A stretch of 64,000 nucleotides of DNA from NCBI RefSeq assembly GCF_003851125.1, contig NZ_BGOW01000036.1:41041-105040 (forward strand). Reading direction: 5' to 3'. Under the pieces are notes generated by a model. That model had not been told where the DNA came from and searched no databases. It saw nothing but the letters and a program-made list of their open reading frames with translations. This document shows, in pieces, positions 10,271 to 22,961 of this stretch (its first letter is position 1; each line of letters opens with the position of its first letter). This DNA is from Sulfuriferula multivorans. GTDB lineage: Bacteria > Pseudomonadota > Gammaproteobacteria > Burkholderiales > Sulfuriferulaceae. The position numbers and the translations under genes were made by a program.

Positions 10271-11356
10271 TTATTCTTGCTCTATTTGCGCGTTGCGCAG
10301 ACGTGCTGCGGCGGCTTCAGGGCTGATTGTGTTGACAAATAATCCGGAGCCCAATTCAAAGCCGGTAGGGATCGAGGTGCGTGGGCAGATTTCCAGATGC
10401 CAGTGGTAACTGGCGGCGTGTTCGGCGGAGTGTTGATCATGCGGCACGGCGTGCAGGAAGTAGTTGTACTGGGCGCCGCCGATCACTGCGTCAAGACGTG
10501 CCATGGTGCGTTTGAGCACGTTGGCGAGATCGGCCAGATCGTCTGTGCTGATGGCCAGAAAATCTGATTGGTGCACGAGAGGCAGGATGTGTACTTCCCA
10601 TTCGAAGCGGCTGGCGAACGGCTTGATGGCGATGAATTTTTCCCCGCGCTCCACCACGTACTGGCCGACGTCGATTTTGCGCCGGATTTCGCCCGAATTA
10701 CGATCGTAAATGGTGGCTTCAAAGGTCAGCGCTTCATCAATCAACGCGCAGAAAATGCAGTGATGATGCTTGCGGAAGTACTCGCGGCTGTTATCCACCT
10801 CGGCCTGCACGTTCTCCGGCACCACCGGCATGGCAATCACCTGGCTGTGGGTGTGGGGGATCGAGGCGCCTGCTGCGGGTCCAAAATTTTTGAATATCAG
10901 TACATATTTGAGCCGTTCGTCCGAGGCGTAAATTTGCGCCATGCGGTCCCGATAGGCACCAAACAGCATGGCCAGATGGGCGCTGCTCATGTCATGCAGG
11001 GCGGTACCGTGTTCATAGTGGTCGATAATGACCTCGTGGCGGCCATAGCCGTCGATGGTCTGCTGCAGGCCAAAACTGAAATTGCTTTGACTGCGATCGT
11101 CCCCCAGCACCGGGTAGAGGTTTTCCACGATACGGATATCCCAGTCACCGCTGGCCGGGTAAGTCAGTATTTCCGGCGGCGTCTTGTCTTCGTTGCCGCG
11201 GCAGAACGGGCAGGTTTCCACGTGTTTGCGCGTGTCGCGCGGCGCCAGATCCTCGGCTTTTTTTGGGCGCATGCTGCGTGCCGTGGCAACCAGCACCGAT
11301 TCGCTGGGCACAATGGGGTTGATGCGGATTTCGCGGATTTCGTTTGATTCGCTCAT
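10271..11356 (-). CDS. galT: Galactose-1-phosphate uridylyltransferase family protein
   Basis: HIT-superfamily nucleotidyltransferase. The 361 residues show zinc-ligand cysteines in TCPFCRGNEDKTPPE and HCIFCALIDEA, and a catalytic HxH motif in PHTHSQVIAMP. The second half has VHILPLVHQ. GalT exchanges UMP between UDP-glucose and galactose-1-phosphate, but chemolithotrophs often carry this branch without a Leloir pathway, so the natural substrate may be another sugar-1-phosphate or a nucleotide. No other galactose genes are in the window. Ribosome binding site AGGAAA precedes ATG at 11356. It lies 88 bases downstream of der in the same direction. Confidence 0.85.
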   Translation of the reverse strand: MSESNEIREIRINPIVPSESVLVATARSMRPKKAEDLAPRDTRKHVETCPFCRGNEDKTPPEILTYPASGDWDIRIVENLYPVLGDDRSQSNFSFGLQQTIDGYGRHEVIIDHYEHGTALHDMSSAHLAMLFGAYRDRMAQIYASDERLKYVLIFKNFGPAAGASIPHTHSQVIAMPVVPENVQAEVDNSREYFRKHHHCIFCALIDEALTFEATIYDRNSGEIRRKIDVGQYVVERGEKFIAIKPFASRFEWEVHILPLVHQSDFLAISTDDLADLANVLKRTMARLDAVIGGAQYNYFLHAVPHDQHSAEHAASYHWHLEICPRTSIPTGFELGSGLFVNTISPEAAAARLRNAQIEQE

Positions 11357-11444
11357 ATTTTTTCCTGCATTATTTTGAAAGCAAAGAATTCTGGTTTGGC
11401 CATGACTTTAATAGCTGTTCAAACATTTAATGTCGTTCTACAGA

Positions 11445-12857
<1,413 letters not shown>

Positions 12858-12906
12858 GGTGTATTCATCGCCGTGTATTGAGCGGCGATTGGTTCCGGTT
12901 TATATT

Positions 12907-14070
12907 TTACAAAGCAAGTGCGTAGACACCGCCGTTGGCGGTTTGTACTACGACACCGCCGCTGCGTGGTTGCGGGCGGCTGATAATGGCGGACCCATCG
13001 GTGGCGATGCGGCCGACAAAATGACCGTCATCCAGTGCCAGCAGGTGTACATAGCCCTGCCCATCACCTACCGCCAGATAGTTGCCGACCCGTTGTGGTG
13101 CCGTGGTGCCGCGTGCTCGCAATTTGTCCTGCGTCCACAGGATTGCGCCACGGTTCTTTTCCAGTGCGACTACCTCGCCTTTGTCATTAGTCACATAGAG
13201 ATTGCTGTCATCCATGGTAAGGCCAGCCACACTGGACAGTTCGCGCGTCCAGTTGACATTGCCGGTGCGCAGATCAAAACAGGCCACGCGCCCCTGGAAG
13301 GCAGCAGCGCATACCTGTTTGTCATCAGCGACCGGGGTGCTGGTGACATCGGCAATCCGTTCGATTTCCGAAGCACCTTTTGGAATCGCCACACTAGCCT
13401 CCCAGCCGACTGCTCCGGTATCCAGCGCGAGTGCCACCAACTTGCCGCCGGCGTAACCGGCGAAGACGCCACCACGTGTAATGAGTACACCAGGCTGGCT
13501 GCGTAACAACAACGCAGGCAACAAGCGTTCATACATCCACTTACGCGAGCCATCCTTGGCATCCAGCGCATAAATGTGGCCGTCGGCGGTGCGTGCCACG
13601 ACGAAGCCATCGGCAACTTGAGGGACTCCAAGCACTTCGCTGGATAGCTGTACTTGCCAGCGCGGCTTGCCCTTGCTATCGAATGCCAGTAATTGGCCTT
13701 TGGGCGTGCCTACCAGTTCCAGATCGTCGCCAATGCCCACCCCTGCAGACAGTTTGCCGCCGGTTGCGATGCGCCACAAGGTGGCGCCATTGCCGGCATC
13801 AAGCTTGGCCAATTGACCATCGTATCCGGCCACGTAAATCGCATCGGCACTCAAACCCGGTGCAAAGGCATAGCTGCGCGCCGGATCTATCTTGGCCTGC
13901 CAACCGGTCTTGAGATTGACTGCGGGCTTGAACTCCACCAGCGGCGCAGGCTTTTCTGCTGGAGAACTGCTGTCGAACCAGTTCATCGGGTTCATGCTGG
14001 AACAGCCGGCAAGGGCGGCGACGAGTGCGAATACGCTGAGGCGCGGCACCATGTGGATGAGTTTGTTCAT
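12907..14070 (-). CDS. bamB: Outer membrane assembly lipoprotein BamB
   Basis: Beta-propeller lipoprotein of the BAM complex that inserts outer-membrane proteins. The 387 residues start with a lipoprotein signal (VFALVAALAGCSS, lipobox Cys at about residue 23). Repeated PQQ-like blades include NGATLWRIATGGKLSAGVG, DGFVVARTADGHIYALDAKD and KGEVVALEKNRGAILW. Its start overlaps the stop of the upstream TPR gene by 4 bases, so it is translationally coupled. Confidence 0.96.
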   Translation of the reverse strand: MNKLIHMVPRLSVFALVAALAGCSSMNPMNWFDSSSPAEKPAPLVEFKPAVNLKTGWQAKIDPARSYAFAPGLSADAIYVAGYDGQLAKLDAGNGATLWRIATGGKLSAGVGIGDDLELVGTPKGQLLAFDSKGKPRWQVQLSSEVLGVPQVADGFVVARTADGHIYALDAKDGSRKWMYERLLPALLLRSQPGVLITRGGVFAGYAGGKLVALALDTGAVGWEASVAIPKGASEIERIADVTSTPVADDKQVCAAAFQGRVACFDLRTGNVNWTRELSSVAGLTMDDSNLYVTNDKGEVVALEKNRGAILWTQDKLRARGTTAPQRVGNYLAVGDGQGYVHLLALDDGHFVGRIATDGSAIISRPQPRSGGVVVQTANGGVYALAL

Positions 14071-14705
14071 TTGGGTTCCCCGCCAAGGGCGTCGAGTTTG
14101 ACTTCAATATATTTTCGGTACGGGCTTTGCGCGTCGATTTTTTCCAATGCGATCTTGTAACTGGCACGTGCCTCGGCAATTTTGCTTTGCTGTACCAGCG
14201 CGTCGCCCTTGAGATCATTGAAGCGGGCGGCAAAGGCTTCATTGTAGGGAGCATCCAGCAATTTCAACGCGCCTGCCGGATCTTTCTGTTCCAGCAGCAC
14301 GGCGGCCAGGCGCAGGACTGCCAATTGTTTGATGCCGTCTTCACTGGTGTGATCGATGACCCATCGCAACTGTGTTTCAGCGGTTTTCGTATCCCCGGCC
14401 TGGATACTGCTGCTGGCGGAAATCAGCGCCGCGCGCGACGCATAAGGAGTGCCCGGATATTTGGCGACAATGGTCGCTGCGTCATCCTTGATGACTTTAG
14501 GCTGGTTTGCCTGCAAACCCAGTTGTAATGCGCCATATATCACGGCAGCCTGGGCAGATTTTTCATGCTGCTGATATCGCCACCATTGTGCGCCCGCTGC
14601 GCCGATGATCAGTATGGCCAGTGCGCCTGTCACCCAGTTGCCATAGCGTTTCCACCAGTCTTTGAGTGCGTCGAGTTTTTCCTGTTCTTCCAGATCGAAA
14701 GTCAT
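14067..14705 (-). CDS. YfgM-like TPR membrane protein
   Basis: A 212-residue ancillary periplasmic chaperone candidate of the YfgM/tetratricopeptide family, associated in Enterobacteria with SecYEG-PpiD. The cytoplasmic N-terminus EEQEKLDALKDWWKRYG is the family signature. One transmembrane helix (VTGALAILIIGAAGAQWW) and periplasmic TPR-like helices rich in Ala follow. It lies 2 bases after hisS and overlaps bamB, the conserved hisS-yfgM-bamB-der order. Confidence 0.92.
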   Translation of the reverse strand: MTFDLEEQEKLDALKDWWKRYGNWVTGALAILIIGAAGAQWWRYQQHEKSAQAAVIYGALQLGLQANQPKVIKDDAATIVAKYPGTPYASRAALISASSSIQAGDTKTAETQLRWVIDHTSEDGIKQLAVLRLAAVLLEQKDPAGALKLLDAPYNEAFAARFNDLKGDALVQQSKIAEARASYKIALEKIDAQSPYRKYIEVKLDALGGEPK

Positions 14706-14707
14706 GT

Positions 14708-15973
14708 TCAGTTCCTTGATTGCAAAAGGTCTGTCGCCTCAGAGAGGCTGCAGCGCGTTTGTTCAGCAGTTTCTCGCAATGCTTTCAGGGTAATCAAGCC
14801 AGCAGCGGCTTCATCGTCACCGATAATCAGCGCAAAACGTGCGCCGCTGGCATCGGCTTTTTTCATTTGGGCTTTGAAACTGCCGCCGCCGCAGTGTAAC
14901 ACCACACTCAGACCGGCTTGGCGCAAGCTGTTGGCAACCTGCCAGGCAAACGCCGTAGCGGTTTCACCCTGATGCACGAGGTAGGCATCGGTAGAGGTCG
15001 CTGGCGCATTGACACCGGACTCTTCCAGTAATGCCAACAGGCGTTCCACGCCCATTGCGTAACCGCAGGCCGGTGCAGGTTTGCCGCCGATCTGTTCGAT
15101 CAGGCTGTCGTAGCGGCCGCCGGCGCACACAGTGCCCTGGGCGCCGAGTTTGTCGGTTACCCACTCAAACACCGTGTAGTTGTAGTAATCCAGCCCGCGC
15201 ACCAGACGCGGATTGATGCGGTATTCGATGTCATTGCTGCGCAACAGCCCTTGCACATCCTCGAAGTGTTTGATGGCGTCCGTGTCGAGGTCATCCATCA
15301 GGCGCGGAGCGGATTCGACCAATGCGAGCATGGCCGGGTTTTTGGTGTCTAGAATCCGCAGCGGATTGCTATGCAGACGGCGCCTGGCATCTGCATCGAG
15401 CTGATCCTGGTGTGTTTCGAAATGCGCGATCAGGCGGTCACGATGACGGGCACGGCTGGCAGCATTGCCCAGCGTGTTCAACTCCAGCGTAATGCCGGTC
15501 AGGCCAAGGCGTCGCCACAGATCAGCGGTCATCACGATGTGCTCGGCGTCGATGTCCGGACCTGCAAAACCCAGCGCTTCGACGCCGACCTGGTGAAATT
15601 GCCGGTAGCGGCCTTTTTGCGGTCGTTCGTGGCGGAACATGGGGCCGGCGTACCATAATCGCTGCGGTGCGTTGTACAGCAGGTTATGCTCGATCACGGC
15701 ACGTACGCAAGCGGCTGTGCCTTCTGGGCGCAACGCGAGATGCTCGCCATTCAAGGCGTCTTCAAACGCGTACATTTCTTTTTCGACAATGTCGGTGACT
15801 TCACCGATGGCGCGTTTGAACAGCGCGCTCTGCTCGACGATGGGCGTACGAATTTCGCGGTAGCCGTATGCGCCGAGCCAATCGCGTATCACGGCTTCAA
15901 AGTGCTGCCAGCGCGGGCTGTGTTCGGGCAGGATGTCGTTCATCCCGCGTATGGCCTGGATAGTGTTACTCAT
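14708..15973 (-). CDS. hisS: Histidyl-tRNA synthetase
   Basis: Class II aminoacyl-tRNA synthetase, 421 residues. Motif 1 surrounds [17 protein letters not shown], motif 2 is [17 protein letters not shown], and the histidine-binding signature [16 protein letters not shown] is intact. The anticodon-binding domain is at the C-terminus. The reading frame extends 30 codons upstream to 16063, but ATG at 15973 gives the standard [18 protein letters not shown]. The 76 bases to ispG may contain a secondary promoter. Confidence 0.97.
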   Translation of the reverse strand: MSNTIQAIRGMNDILPEHSPRWQHFEAVIRDWLGAYGYREIRTPIVEQSALFKRAIGEVTDIVEKEMYAFEDALNGEHLALRPEGTAACVRAVIEHNLLYNAPQRLWYAGPMFRHERPQKGRYRQFHQVGVEALGFAGPDIDAEHIVMTADLWRRLGLTGITLELNTLGNAASRARHRDRLIAHFETHQDQLDADARRRLHSNPLRILDTKNPAMLALVESAPRLMDDLDTDAIKHFEDVQGLLRSNDIEYRINPRLVRGLDYYNYTVFEWVTDKLGAQGTVCAGGRYDSLIEQIGGKPAPACGYAMGVERLLALLEESGVNAPATSTDAYLVHQGETATAFAWQVANSLRQAGLSVVLHCGGGSFKAQMKKADASGARFALIIGDDEAAAGLITLKALRETAEQTRCSLSEATDLLQSRN

Positions 15974-16049
15974 TTTTAAATTCGTTTCTTTTGCGACAGA
16001 GTGTCGGGAACATTCCTTGGTATTTCCCTGGGCTCTGCGGCAAATAATA

Positions 16050-17318
16050 TCAGGCGATGGCAATCGGTATGGTTTTGGGTTTGCTGCTTATTTGGCCGCC
16101 AGAATAATGGCTTTGTACATAGTCTTCTACAATCCGCTGAAATTCCTCGGCGATGCGCTCGCCTTTCAGCGTCACGGTTTTTTGGCCATCCACATATACC
16201 GGGGCGACCGGAACTTCGCCGGTACCGGGCAGGGAAATGCCGATGTTGGCATGCTTGGATTCACCCGGCCCGTTCACCACGCAACCCATCACCGCCACGC
16301 GCATATCTTCTACACCGGGATAGTGGTTGCGCCATACCGGCATCTGGTCGCGCAGGTAACGCTGGATGTCCTGCGCCAGGTGCTGGAACACGGTGCTGGT
16401 GGTGCGTCCGCAGCCCGGGCAGGCGACTACCATCGGAGTGAACGAACGCAAACCCATGGTTTGCAGAATTTCCTGCGCCACCACGACTTCCTGGGTGCGG
16501 TCGCCACCGGGTTCTGGCGTCAGCGAAATACGCAGCGTGTCGCCGATGCCCTCCTGCAGCAGCACCGATAGCGCAGCGGTGGAGGCGACAATACCCTTGG
16601 AACCCATGCCTGCCTCGGTCAGGCCCAGGTGCAGCGGGTAATCGCTGCGCGTGGACAGTTCGCGGTAGGTGCTGATCAGATCCTGCACGCCGGACAGCTT
16701 GCAAGACAGAATAATGCGGTCGCCGGGCAGGCCGAGTTCCTCGGCCTTACGCGCGGAATCCAGGGCCGAGACAATAAGCGCCTCGCGCATCACCCATTCT
16801 GCTTCGCGCGGTTCGGCAAGACCGGCGTTGTCGTCCATCATGCGTGCCAGTAGCGCCTGGTCCAGGCTGCCCCAGTTGACGCCAATGCGAACTGGTTTGT
16901 CATACCGGCAGGCGGTTTCTATCATGGCTGCGAACTGTTCGTCGCGTTTGCTGCCTTTGCCCACATTGCCCGGGTTGATGCGGTATTTGGCCAATGCCTC
17001 GGCGCAGGCGGGCACACTGGTGAGCAGCTTGTGGCCGTTGAAATGGAAATCACCGATCAGCGGCACGTCGCAGCCGCGCCGGCTCAACAGGTCGCGAATA
17101 CGCGGCACCGTCTCGGCGGCCTCCTGGGTATTCACGGTGATGCGCACCAGTTCGGAGCCGGCGCGCCACAATGCATAGACCTGCTCGGCGGTCGCTGCCG
17201 CATCGGCCGTATCGGTGTTGGTCATCGACTGCACCACAATCGGCGCATCGCCGCCGACAGCAATATTGCCAATCCATACTTTGCGCGTGACATGGCGCGA
17301 AATGTGAAAATCAAACAT
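16050..17318 (-). CDS. ispG: 4-hydroxy-3-methylbut-2-enyl diphosphate synthase
   Basis: Iron-sulfur enzyme of the MEP isoprenoid pathway (also gcpE) that converts MEcPP to HMBPP. The 422 residues contain the TIM-barrel N-terminus ([21 protein letters not shown], cut short here) and the cluster cysteines in [11 protein letters not shown] and [10 protein letters not shown]. The length fits the bacterial two-domain form. It starts 3 bases after the rodZ stop. Confidence 0.97.
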   Translation of the reverse strand: MFDFHISRHVTRKVWIGNIAVGGDAPIVVQSMTNTDTADAAATAEQVYALWRAGSELVRITVNTQEAAETVPRIRDLLSRRGCDVPLIGDFHFNGHKLLTSVPACAEALAKYRINPGNVGKGSKRDEQFAAMIETACRYDKPVRIGVNWGSLDQALLARMMDDNAGLAEPREAEWVMREALIVSALDSARKAEELGLPGDRIILSCKLSGVQDLISTYRELSTRSDYPLHLGLTEAGMGSKGIVASTAALSVLLQEGIGDTLRISLTPEPGGDRTQEVVVAQEILQTMGLRSFTPMVVACPGCGRTTSTVFQHLAQDIQRYLRDQMPVWRNHYPGVEDMRVAVMGCVVNGPGESKHANIGISLPGTGEVPVAPVYVDGQKTVTLKGERIAEEFQRIVEDYVQSHYSGGQISSKPKTIPIAIA

Positions 17319-17321
17319 TCT

Positions 17322-18173
17322 TTACTCGATAGTCAGGTGCGCGACTGTTGTTCCGGGACGCGGCGTGAGGGTAACCGGTTTGCCGTTATAGGTCATGCTG
17401 ACGTTGGCGGCGTTGCCGATGATTGCTCTAAAAGGCGCCTCACCGGTGAGTTGTGCGGTTTCTCCGGCACGATAGATGCGCGAGGTGAGGCGCCGCTTGC
17501 TGGCGTCGGTAATCTGTACCCATGCATCCTGTTTAAAGTTGATCTGGATGTGACCGCTTCCTTCAGCTTGGGTAGCCGGGGCGGTTGGTGGTACGGCTAT
17601 GGAAACAGGTGGTGCGGTTGGTGGTACGGCTACGGAAACAGGTGGTGCGGGCTGCGCGGGCGTGGGTGGTTCGACAGCAGGTGCGGCAGGTGCTGGTGCG
17701 ATTTTTGGAGCGGGTGGAGACGCCAGCGGCGCTGCGTTATGAGCTGGAGATGCTGCCTTGGGTGCGTCGTCGGCGCGTAGCCATTGATACACTGCCAGCG
17801 GCAGTGCAATCACGATGAGCAGCGCCAGAAGGCTGAGTTTCAACCAGTGGCGTGACAGGCTGCCGGTCAGCGCAATTTGTTCGTCATGGATGGCAAGCGC
17901 TTCGACAGGGTTGACAGGGGCGGCCTGCATGGCATCCAGAAACGGTTGCGGATCCAGTTGCAGCAATCGTGCGTAGTTACGTACAAAACCGCGGCTGAAT
18001 ATCGGCCCCAGACTGGCGAAATCGTCCTGTTCAATTGCCGTGATCTGTCTGGGGGTGAGCTTGAGGCGATAGGCGACATCGTTCACGCTCATGTTCTGTG
18101 CCTGGCGTATGGCAGCGAGTTCCGCCCCGACTGATTGAATGGTGCTCTGGCTTGACTGTTCGTCTGCGCTCAT
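17322..18173 (-). CDS. rodZ: Cytoskeletal protein RodZ
   Basis: Bitopic membrane protein that links MreB to the cell-wall elongation machinery. The 283 residues have an N-terminal XRE-type helix-turn-helix (LAAIRQAQNMSVNDVAYRLK, about 17-36), a transmembrane helix (LSLLALLIVIALPLAVYQWL, about 133-152), a Pro/Ala/Val periplasmic linker with an 11-residue tandem repeat, and a C-terminal DUF4115 domain ending PVTLTPRPGTTVAHLTIE. Its start overlaps the pilF stop by 4 bases. Confidence 0.95.
   Translation of the reverse strand: MSADEQSSQSTIQSVGAELAAIRQAQNMSVNDVAYRLKLTPRQITAIEQDDFASLGPIFSRGFVRNYARLLQLDPQPFLDAMQAAPVNPVEALAIHDEQIALTGSLSRHWLKLSLLALLIVIALPLAVYQWLRADDAPKAASPAHNAAPLASPPAPKIAPAPAAPAVEPPTPAQPAPPVSVAVPPTAPPVSIAVPPTAPATQAEGSGHIQINFKQDAWVQITDASKRRLTSRIYRAGETAQLTGEAPFRAIIGNAANVSMTYNGKPVTLTPRPGTTVAHLTIE
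17581..17646. repeat. 33-bp tandem repeat inside rodZ
   Basis: Two adjacent 33-base copies (17581-17613 and 17614-17646) differ at one position. On the minus strand they encode two copies of PPVSVAVPPTA/PPVSIAVPPTA in the periplasmic linker. The unit length is a multiple of three, so copy-number change would keep the frame. Confidence 0.9.
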
Positions 18174-18949
18174 TCGTATTTCCCGTTCAACAGCAAATGA
18201 GTTTCCGGTGCATCGGGAAAACGCTTGCGCAATTGCAAGCCGTAACTTGCTTCGGCATTGCGATCATCCATTTTCCGCATTAGACGCACGCCCAGCCAGA
18301 GTGCTGCCGGACTGGGCTGGCTGACATCGAAATAGCGGGTAAGCAGCGTACGAGATTCCGTATAACGGCCTTGGCGAAAATAAATATCAGCGAGTTGCGA
18401 CAGCGCCTGTGGCTGATTGGGCTGGTACTTGAGTGCGCGTTGGAAATAGGCTTCGGCGGCAGTCTGGTTACCTGCTTTCAGCGAACACACTCCTGCATTG
18501 GTGAGTGCGCGTTCGGGCGAAGGATAGAGCGGATTGCGCAGCGCCTCATTGAATTGTGCTATGGCAGGCTCGAAACGATTGCGCGTGCACAGGAACCAGC
18601 CGTAATTATTATGGGTTTCGGATTCGTTCGGCGCCAGTTCGAGAGCGCGGCGAAAGTTGCTTTCTGCAGTTTTGTCTTCATGCAATTCCATGTAGACCAG
18701 GCCAAACATATTGTAAGCCGGCGCATAGTTGCTATCGGCACTGATCGCATCACGTAATTCTTCCAGCGCAATTGCATACTGGACGCGGGTGAAGTAGTCG
18801 GCAGCAAGCTCGGTATGTATGCGCGCGCGATTTTGTGCTTCGCTCACATTTCCGGTGGAAGTCTGCTGCGAATTGAGCGTGTCGGCACCCGGCGGTTGCG
18901 CGCAGGCGCCCAGCAGCAGGGTAATGAGCAGAACAGCAAACTTGTTCAA
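18170..18949 (-). CDS. pilF: Type IV pilus biogenesis lipoprotein PilF/PilW
   Basis: Pilotin that carries the PilQ secretin to the outer membrane. The 259 residues start with a lipoprotein signal ([16 protein letters not shown], Cys at about 16), followed by TPR repeats such as [40 protein letters not shown] and [20 protein letters not shown]. The 4-base overlaps with rlmN upstream and rodZ downstream show translational coupling. No other pilus genes are in the window. Confidence 0.93.
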   Translation of the reverse strand: MNKFAVLLITLLLGACAQPPGADTLNSQQTSTGNVSEAQNRARIHTELAADYFTRVQYAIALEELRDAISADSNYAPAYNMFGLVYMELHEDKTAESNFRRALELAPNESETHNNYGWFLCTRNRFEPAIAQFNEALRNPLYPSPERALTNAGVCSLKAGNQTAAEAYFQRALKYQPNQPQALSQLADIYFRQGRYTESRTLLTRYFDVSQPSPAALWLGVRLMRKMDDRNAEASYGLQLRKRFPDAPETHLLLNGKYE

Positions 18950-20028
18950 TGTGATACCTCCATACGGCGCATAACCCGCCGGGTTTTATCCTGTACTTGT
19001 CCGGCCAGTTGACCACAGGCGGCATCGATGTCGTCGCCACGGGTTTTACGGATGGTCACGATATGGCCCGCCTGCATCAGCATATCGCGAAAACGCCGCA
19101 TCGCATCGCCGCGCGAACAGCGGTAACCGGAATCCGGGAACGGGTTGAACGGGATCAGGTTGAATTTGCACGGCACGTCGCGTACCAATTCGATCAACTG
19201 GCGTGCGTGCTCGGGCTGGTCGTTGATGCCGTCCAGCATTACATACTCGAACGTGACAAAATCGCGCGGGGCTTTTTCCAGATAACGCAGACAAGCCGCC
19301 ATCAGTTCGGCCAGCGGGTATTTCCGGTTGATCGGCACAAGTACGTCGCGCAGCTTGTCGTTGGGGGCATGCAAGGAAACTGCCAGGGCCACCGGGCAAT
19401 CCTCGCGCAGCCGATCCATGGCCGGTACCAGACCGGAGGTGCTGACCGTCACGCGGCGTCGCGACAGGCCGTAAGCGTTGTCGTCGAGCATGATATTGAG
19501 CGCGGTGACCACGTTGGTATAGTTTGCCAACGGCTCCCCCATGCCCATCATCACGACGTTGGTGATGATGCGCTCGCCTTTCGGATCGCGTCCCATCGCG
19601 TGGTTCGCCCACCACAACTGGCCGATGATTTCTGCCACCGACAGGTTGCGGTTGAAACCCTGGCGACCGGTAGAGCAGAACGTGCACTCCAGTGCACAGC
19701 CGACTTGCGATGACACGCACAGTGTGCCGCGCGTGCCATCCGGGATGAATACGGTTTCCACTCCGTTCATGCTGCCTACGTCCAGCAGCCACTTGCGCGT
19801 GCCGTCAGCGGACGCCTGTTCCGCCATCATGCTGGGCGGCGTCACTGTCGCCAGTTGCCCCAGTTTCTCGCGTAACGACTTGGCCAGATCGCTCATTTCA
19901 GCGAAATCCGCTGCGCCGAAATGATGCATCCAGCGCATTACCTGTTTGGCGCGAAACGGCTTTTCGCCGAGTTCGGCGAAATAAGCAGCAAGTCCTGGCA
20001 GGTCGTAGTCGAGAAGGTTAACAAGCAT
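18946..20028 (-). CDS. rlmN: Dual-specificity rRNA/tRNA methyltransferase RlmN
   Basis: Radical SAM enzyme that methylates C2 of A2503 in 23S rRNA and A37 in tRNA. The 360 residues contain the CxxxCxxC cluster motif in [11 protein letters not shown], the region [16 protein letters not shown], and the methyl-accepting C-terminal Cys in DIDAACGQL. It lies 39 bases downstream of ndk, the standard order. Confidence 0.97.
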   Translation of the reverse strand: MLVNLLDYDLPGLAAYFAELGEKPFRAKQVMRWMHHFGAADFAEMSDLAKSLREKLGQLATVTPPSMMAEQASADGTRKWLLDVGSMNGVETVFIPDGTRGTLCVSSQVGCALECTFCSTGRQGFNRNLSVAEIIGQLWWANHAMGRDPKGERIITNVVMMGMGEPLANYTNVVTALNIMLDDNAYGLSRRRVTVSTSGLVPAMDRLREDCPVALAVSLHAPNDKLRDVLVPINRKYPLAELMAACLRYLEKAPRDFVTFEYVMLDGINDQPEHARQLIELVRDVPCKFNLIPFNPFPDSGYRCSRGDAMRRFRDMLMQAGHIVTIRKTRGDDIDAACGQLAGQVQDKTRRVMRRMEVSH

Positions 20029-20067
20029 GGCTGGCCGATGGTGGAGTTGTAAGCCGATTAGGACTGT

Positions 20068-20493
20068 TTAACGCGAATAAACGTTCAGCGCGGGGAAAAA
20101 GTAGGCGATTTCCACTGCGGCGGTTTCTGCGGCGTCGGAGCCATGCACCGCGTTGGCATCGATGCTGGCAGCAAAATCGGCGCGGATGGTACCAGGAGCC
20201 GCTTTTTTCGGGTCGGTTGCGCCCATCAGGTCGCGGTTTTTAAGGATCGCCCCTTCGCCTTCCAGTGCCTGGACCATCACCGGGCCGGAAATCATGAAAT
20301 CGACCAGATCCTTGAAGAAAGGACGTTCGCGGTGAACGGCATAAAAGCCTTCGGCTTCATTGCGGGACAAATGCATCATGCGTGCGGCGATAATTTTCAG
20401 CCCGGCATCTTCAAAGCGCTGATAAATTTTCCCGATTACATTTTTGGCCACTGCATCGGGTTTGATGATGGAAAGGGTGCGTTCGACTGCCAT
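20068..20493 (-). CDS. ndk: Nucleoside diphosphate kinase
   Basis: Balances nucleoside triphosphate pools by ping-pong phosphate transfer through a histidine. The 141 residues start [20 protein letters not shown], and the active-site signature NAVHGSDA contains the phosphorylated His. It heads the ndk-rlmN-pilF-rodZ-ispG-hisS-yfgM-bamB-der operon; no clear promoter boxes were identified in the 82 bases upstream. Confidence 0.98.
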   Translation of the reverse strand: MAVERTLSIIKPDAVAKNVIGKIYQRFEDAGLKIIAARMMHLSRNEAEGFYAVHRERPFFKDLVDFMISGPVMVQALEGEGAILKNRDLMGATDPKKAAPGTIRADFAASIDANAVHGSDAAETAAVEIAYFFPALNVYSR

Positions 20494-20575
20494 TGCGGTA
20501 CTCCGTGAATTTTAAGAGGTTTTTGGGGTTGAAAAACCTGATTAAAGTACCACGAAATGCCGATAAAATAAAGGC

Positions 20576-21928
20576 TTAGCGGGTATTGTTATTCCATTCG
20601 GGCTGGATGCCTGCTGTATCGGCAGGGGCCTGCCACGCACAATCCACACCGATTCCGGCAACCCACACCAGCGTTTCGCCGCAATATAGCAATGGCAGAC
20701 GATCGCGTAGCCAGGGCGGGATGGCGTATTCCTGCAGCAAATTTTTCAGGCTACGGCGCGGACGCTGGCAGTCGGGACGGAAGTGTTCACCACCCTGACG
20801 TAAACGGATGGTGACCGATGCCTGGTCAAGTTTGTTGCGGTCCAGTCCCTGGCCGATAGCAGGAGTTAATTTCAGGACGCCATCGAGTTCTTTGAGGAGC
20901 AGCTGCGTTTCGCGTTGCCAGGGCCAACGCAGATTCGCAACGAGGGAGGGTAACCCGCTTGTGAGATGTACCCAGCCCTGGTAGCGGTGCAACTCCCAAC
21001 TGGCGTGCAGAATGCATGGTCGGCTATCCGCACTGGCGTGGGTGAGTTGTTCCAGCATGGTGGCGAGTCGCGCCTGACTGGGCATGGGAATATCATTGCG
21101 CGCGAGAAAATAGCGCAGCAGATTACGCGCACGAGCCGGGGGCAGGGCAGCCAGTTGAGCGCAACTCAGGCGCTGGTTGCGGATACTGTCTGTAGCGTCG
21201 AGCGCGGCGAGCTGATCGAGCAGGTCGGCAGCTTCGGCAAGGTTTTGCGCGCTCCTGGCAAGCGTGGCGCGCCATGCCGGGAATCGCTCACCCAATTGCG
21301 GCAGCACGCAATGGCGTAAAAAATTGCGATTGAAATGGGTATCCTGGTTGCTTTCGTCTTCAACCCATTGCAGTGCATGTTGTCTCGCCCAAGCCTCAAT
21401 CTCGCTGCGATCGATATCCAGCAGCGGGCGTATATAGGCGGGATGATTGGTCGCTTCACGTAACACAGGCATCGCCGCCAGCCCTTTGACCCCGGCACCG
21501 CGCAGCAACTGCAGCAGGAGTGTTTCGGCCTGGTCGTCGCGATGCTGAGCCAGCGCAATGAAGTCCGTATCCAGTTGCGCGTATTCGGCATAGCGCGCAC
21601 GCCGTGCAGCCGCTTCCAGACCAAGTTTCGCGGCGTCTTCAATATCGATGGTATGCATCCGTAGTGGAATATGACGGCTTGTGCAGAGCGTTTGGCAGAT
21701 ATCTGCCCAGTCTTTTGCGTGGGGGCTGATCTGATGGTTGACGTGGATGGCACTGAGATGGAAGGAAAGATCGGCTGCCAGGCGCGCCAGCAGGTCGAGC
21801 AATACAACCGAATCCACACCGCCGCTCAAACCCAGAGTGATGCGTGCACCAGGTTTGACGTATCGAGCCAATTGCGCTCGTACTGTTTCCAGTAAATTAT
21901 TTGGCGGGCGTGTCCTTGAATCGGCCAT
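20576..21928 (-). CDS. tilS: tRNA(Ile)-lysidine synthetase
   Basis: Modifies C34 of tRNA-Ile(CAU) to lysidine so that it reads AUA. The 450-residue protein has the PP-loop motif [13 protein letters not shown] (about 33-45) and HHRDDQ-like [18 protein letters not shown] (about 130). The C-terminal TilS domain includes [20 protein letters not shown]. The start at 21928 overlaps the end of accA by 32 bases, so the two are probably coupled. Confidence 0.95.
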   Translation of the reverse strand: MADSRTRPPNNLLETVRAQLARYVKPGARITLGLSGGVDSVVLLDLLARLAADLSFHLSAIHVNHQISPHAKDWADICQTLCTSRHIPLRMHTIDIEDAAKLGLEAAARRARYAEYAQLDTDFIALAQHRDDQAETLLLQLLRGAGVKGLAAMPVLREATNHPAYIRPLLDIDRSEIEAWARQHALQWVEDESNQDTHFNRNFLRHCVLPQLGERFPAWRATLARSAQNLAEAADLLDQLAALDATDSIRNQRLSCAQLAALPPARARNLLRYFLARNDIPMPSQARLATMLEQLTHASADSRPCILHASWELHRYQGWVHLTSGLPSLVANLRWPWQRETQLLLKELDGVLKLTPAIGQGLDRNKLDQASVTIRLRQGGEHFRPDCQRPRRSLKNLLQEYAIPPWLRDRLPLLYCGETLVWVAGIGVDCAWQAPADTAGIQPEWNNNTR

Positions 21929-22865
21929 AGCTCATCAGGCGCTCGTAGCGGGTCTTGAGCAGGGCGTCGAGAGGTTGGCTGGTGAGGCTGTCCAACGCGT
22001 CCTGTAACGCTGTTTTCATGGATTGCATCATCAGCGCCGGATCACGATGCGCGCCACCCAGAGGTTCGTTCACAATACGATCAATCAGATCGAAGGATTT
22101 CAGGCGTGGTGCGGTAATGCCCAGTGTCTCGGCCGCGACGGACGCTTTGTCTGCGCTTTTCCATAAAATAGAGGCACAACCTTCCGGCGAAATCACCGAA
22201 TAAGTCGAATATTGCAGCATCATGGTCTGGTCGCCCACGCCTATCGCCAATGCGCCGCCGGAGCCGCCTTCGCCAATGATGGTACAGAGTATGGGTGTTT
22301 TTAGCTCCGCCATGACAAACAGGTTGCGGGCGATGGCTTCGGACTGGCCGCGTTCCTCGGCACCGATGCCGGGGTAGGCGCCTGGAGTATCAATGAAGGT
22401 CATTACCGGTACGCCGAATTTCTCAGCCAGGCGCATCAGGCGCAACGCCTTGCGATAACCTTCGGGGCGCGGCATCCCGAAATTGCGGTAGATTTTTTCC
22501 TTGGTGTCGCGGCCTTTCTGGTGGCCAATGAGCATCACGCTCTGACCATTGAATCGCGCCAGCCCACCTACAATTGCAGGGTCGTCGCCGAACGTACGGT
22601 CGCCATGCAGCTCTTCAAAATCGCTGAACAGCGCACCCACGTAATCGAGCGTGTATGGACGTTGCGGGTGGCGTGCTACCTGGGAAATCTGCCATGGGGT
22701 GAGCTTGGCATAAATATCTTTGGTGAGTTTTTCACTCTTTTTTTGCAGGCGGCCGATTTCTTCCGAGATGTCCAGCGCAGAATCGTCCTGCACATAGCGC
22801 AGTTCTTCGATCTTGGCTTCCAGCTCGGCGATCGGCTGCTCGAAATCCAGAAAAGTGGTTTTCAT
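21897..22865 (-). CDS. accA: Acetyl-CoA carboxylase carboxyltransferase subunit alpha
   Basis: With AccD it transfers the carboxyl group from biotin to acetyl-CoA, the first step of fatty-acid synthesis. The 322 residues match family length. Landmarks: [17 protein letters not shown] at the N-terminus, [53 protein letters not shown] and [14 protein letters not shown]. Downstream is tilS, a common pair. Confidence 0.98.
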   Translation of the reverse strand: MKTTFLDFEQPIAELEAKIEELRYVQDDSALDISEEIGRLQKKSEKLTKDIYAKLTPWQISQVARHPQRPYTLDYVGALFSDFEELHGDRTFGDDPAIVGGLARFNGQSVMLIGHQKGRDTKEKIYRNFGMPRPEGYRKALRLMRLAEKFGVPVMTFIDTPGAYPGIGAEERGQSEAIARNLFVMAELKTPILCTIIGEGGSGGALAIGVGDQTMMLQYSTYSVISPEGCASILWKSADKASVAAETLGITAPRLKSFDLIDRIVNEPLGGAHRDPALMMQSMKTALQDALDSLTSQPLDALLKTRYERLMSYGRFKDTPAK

Positions 22866-22961
22866 AGGCAGTCAGGGCCGTGAAAAAAGCGGCATTGTAG
22901 CTGATTCAGGTGCCAGACAGAATCGCACCGTAGACAATGCCGCCCGCAGGTAGTCGTTGTA

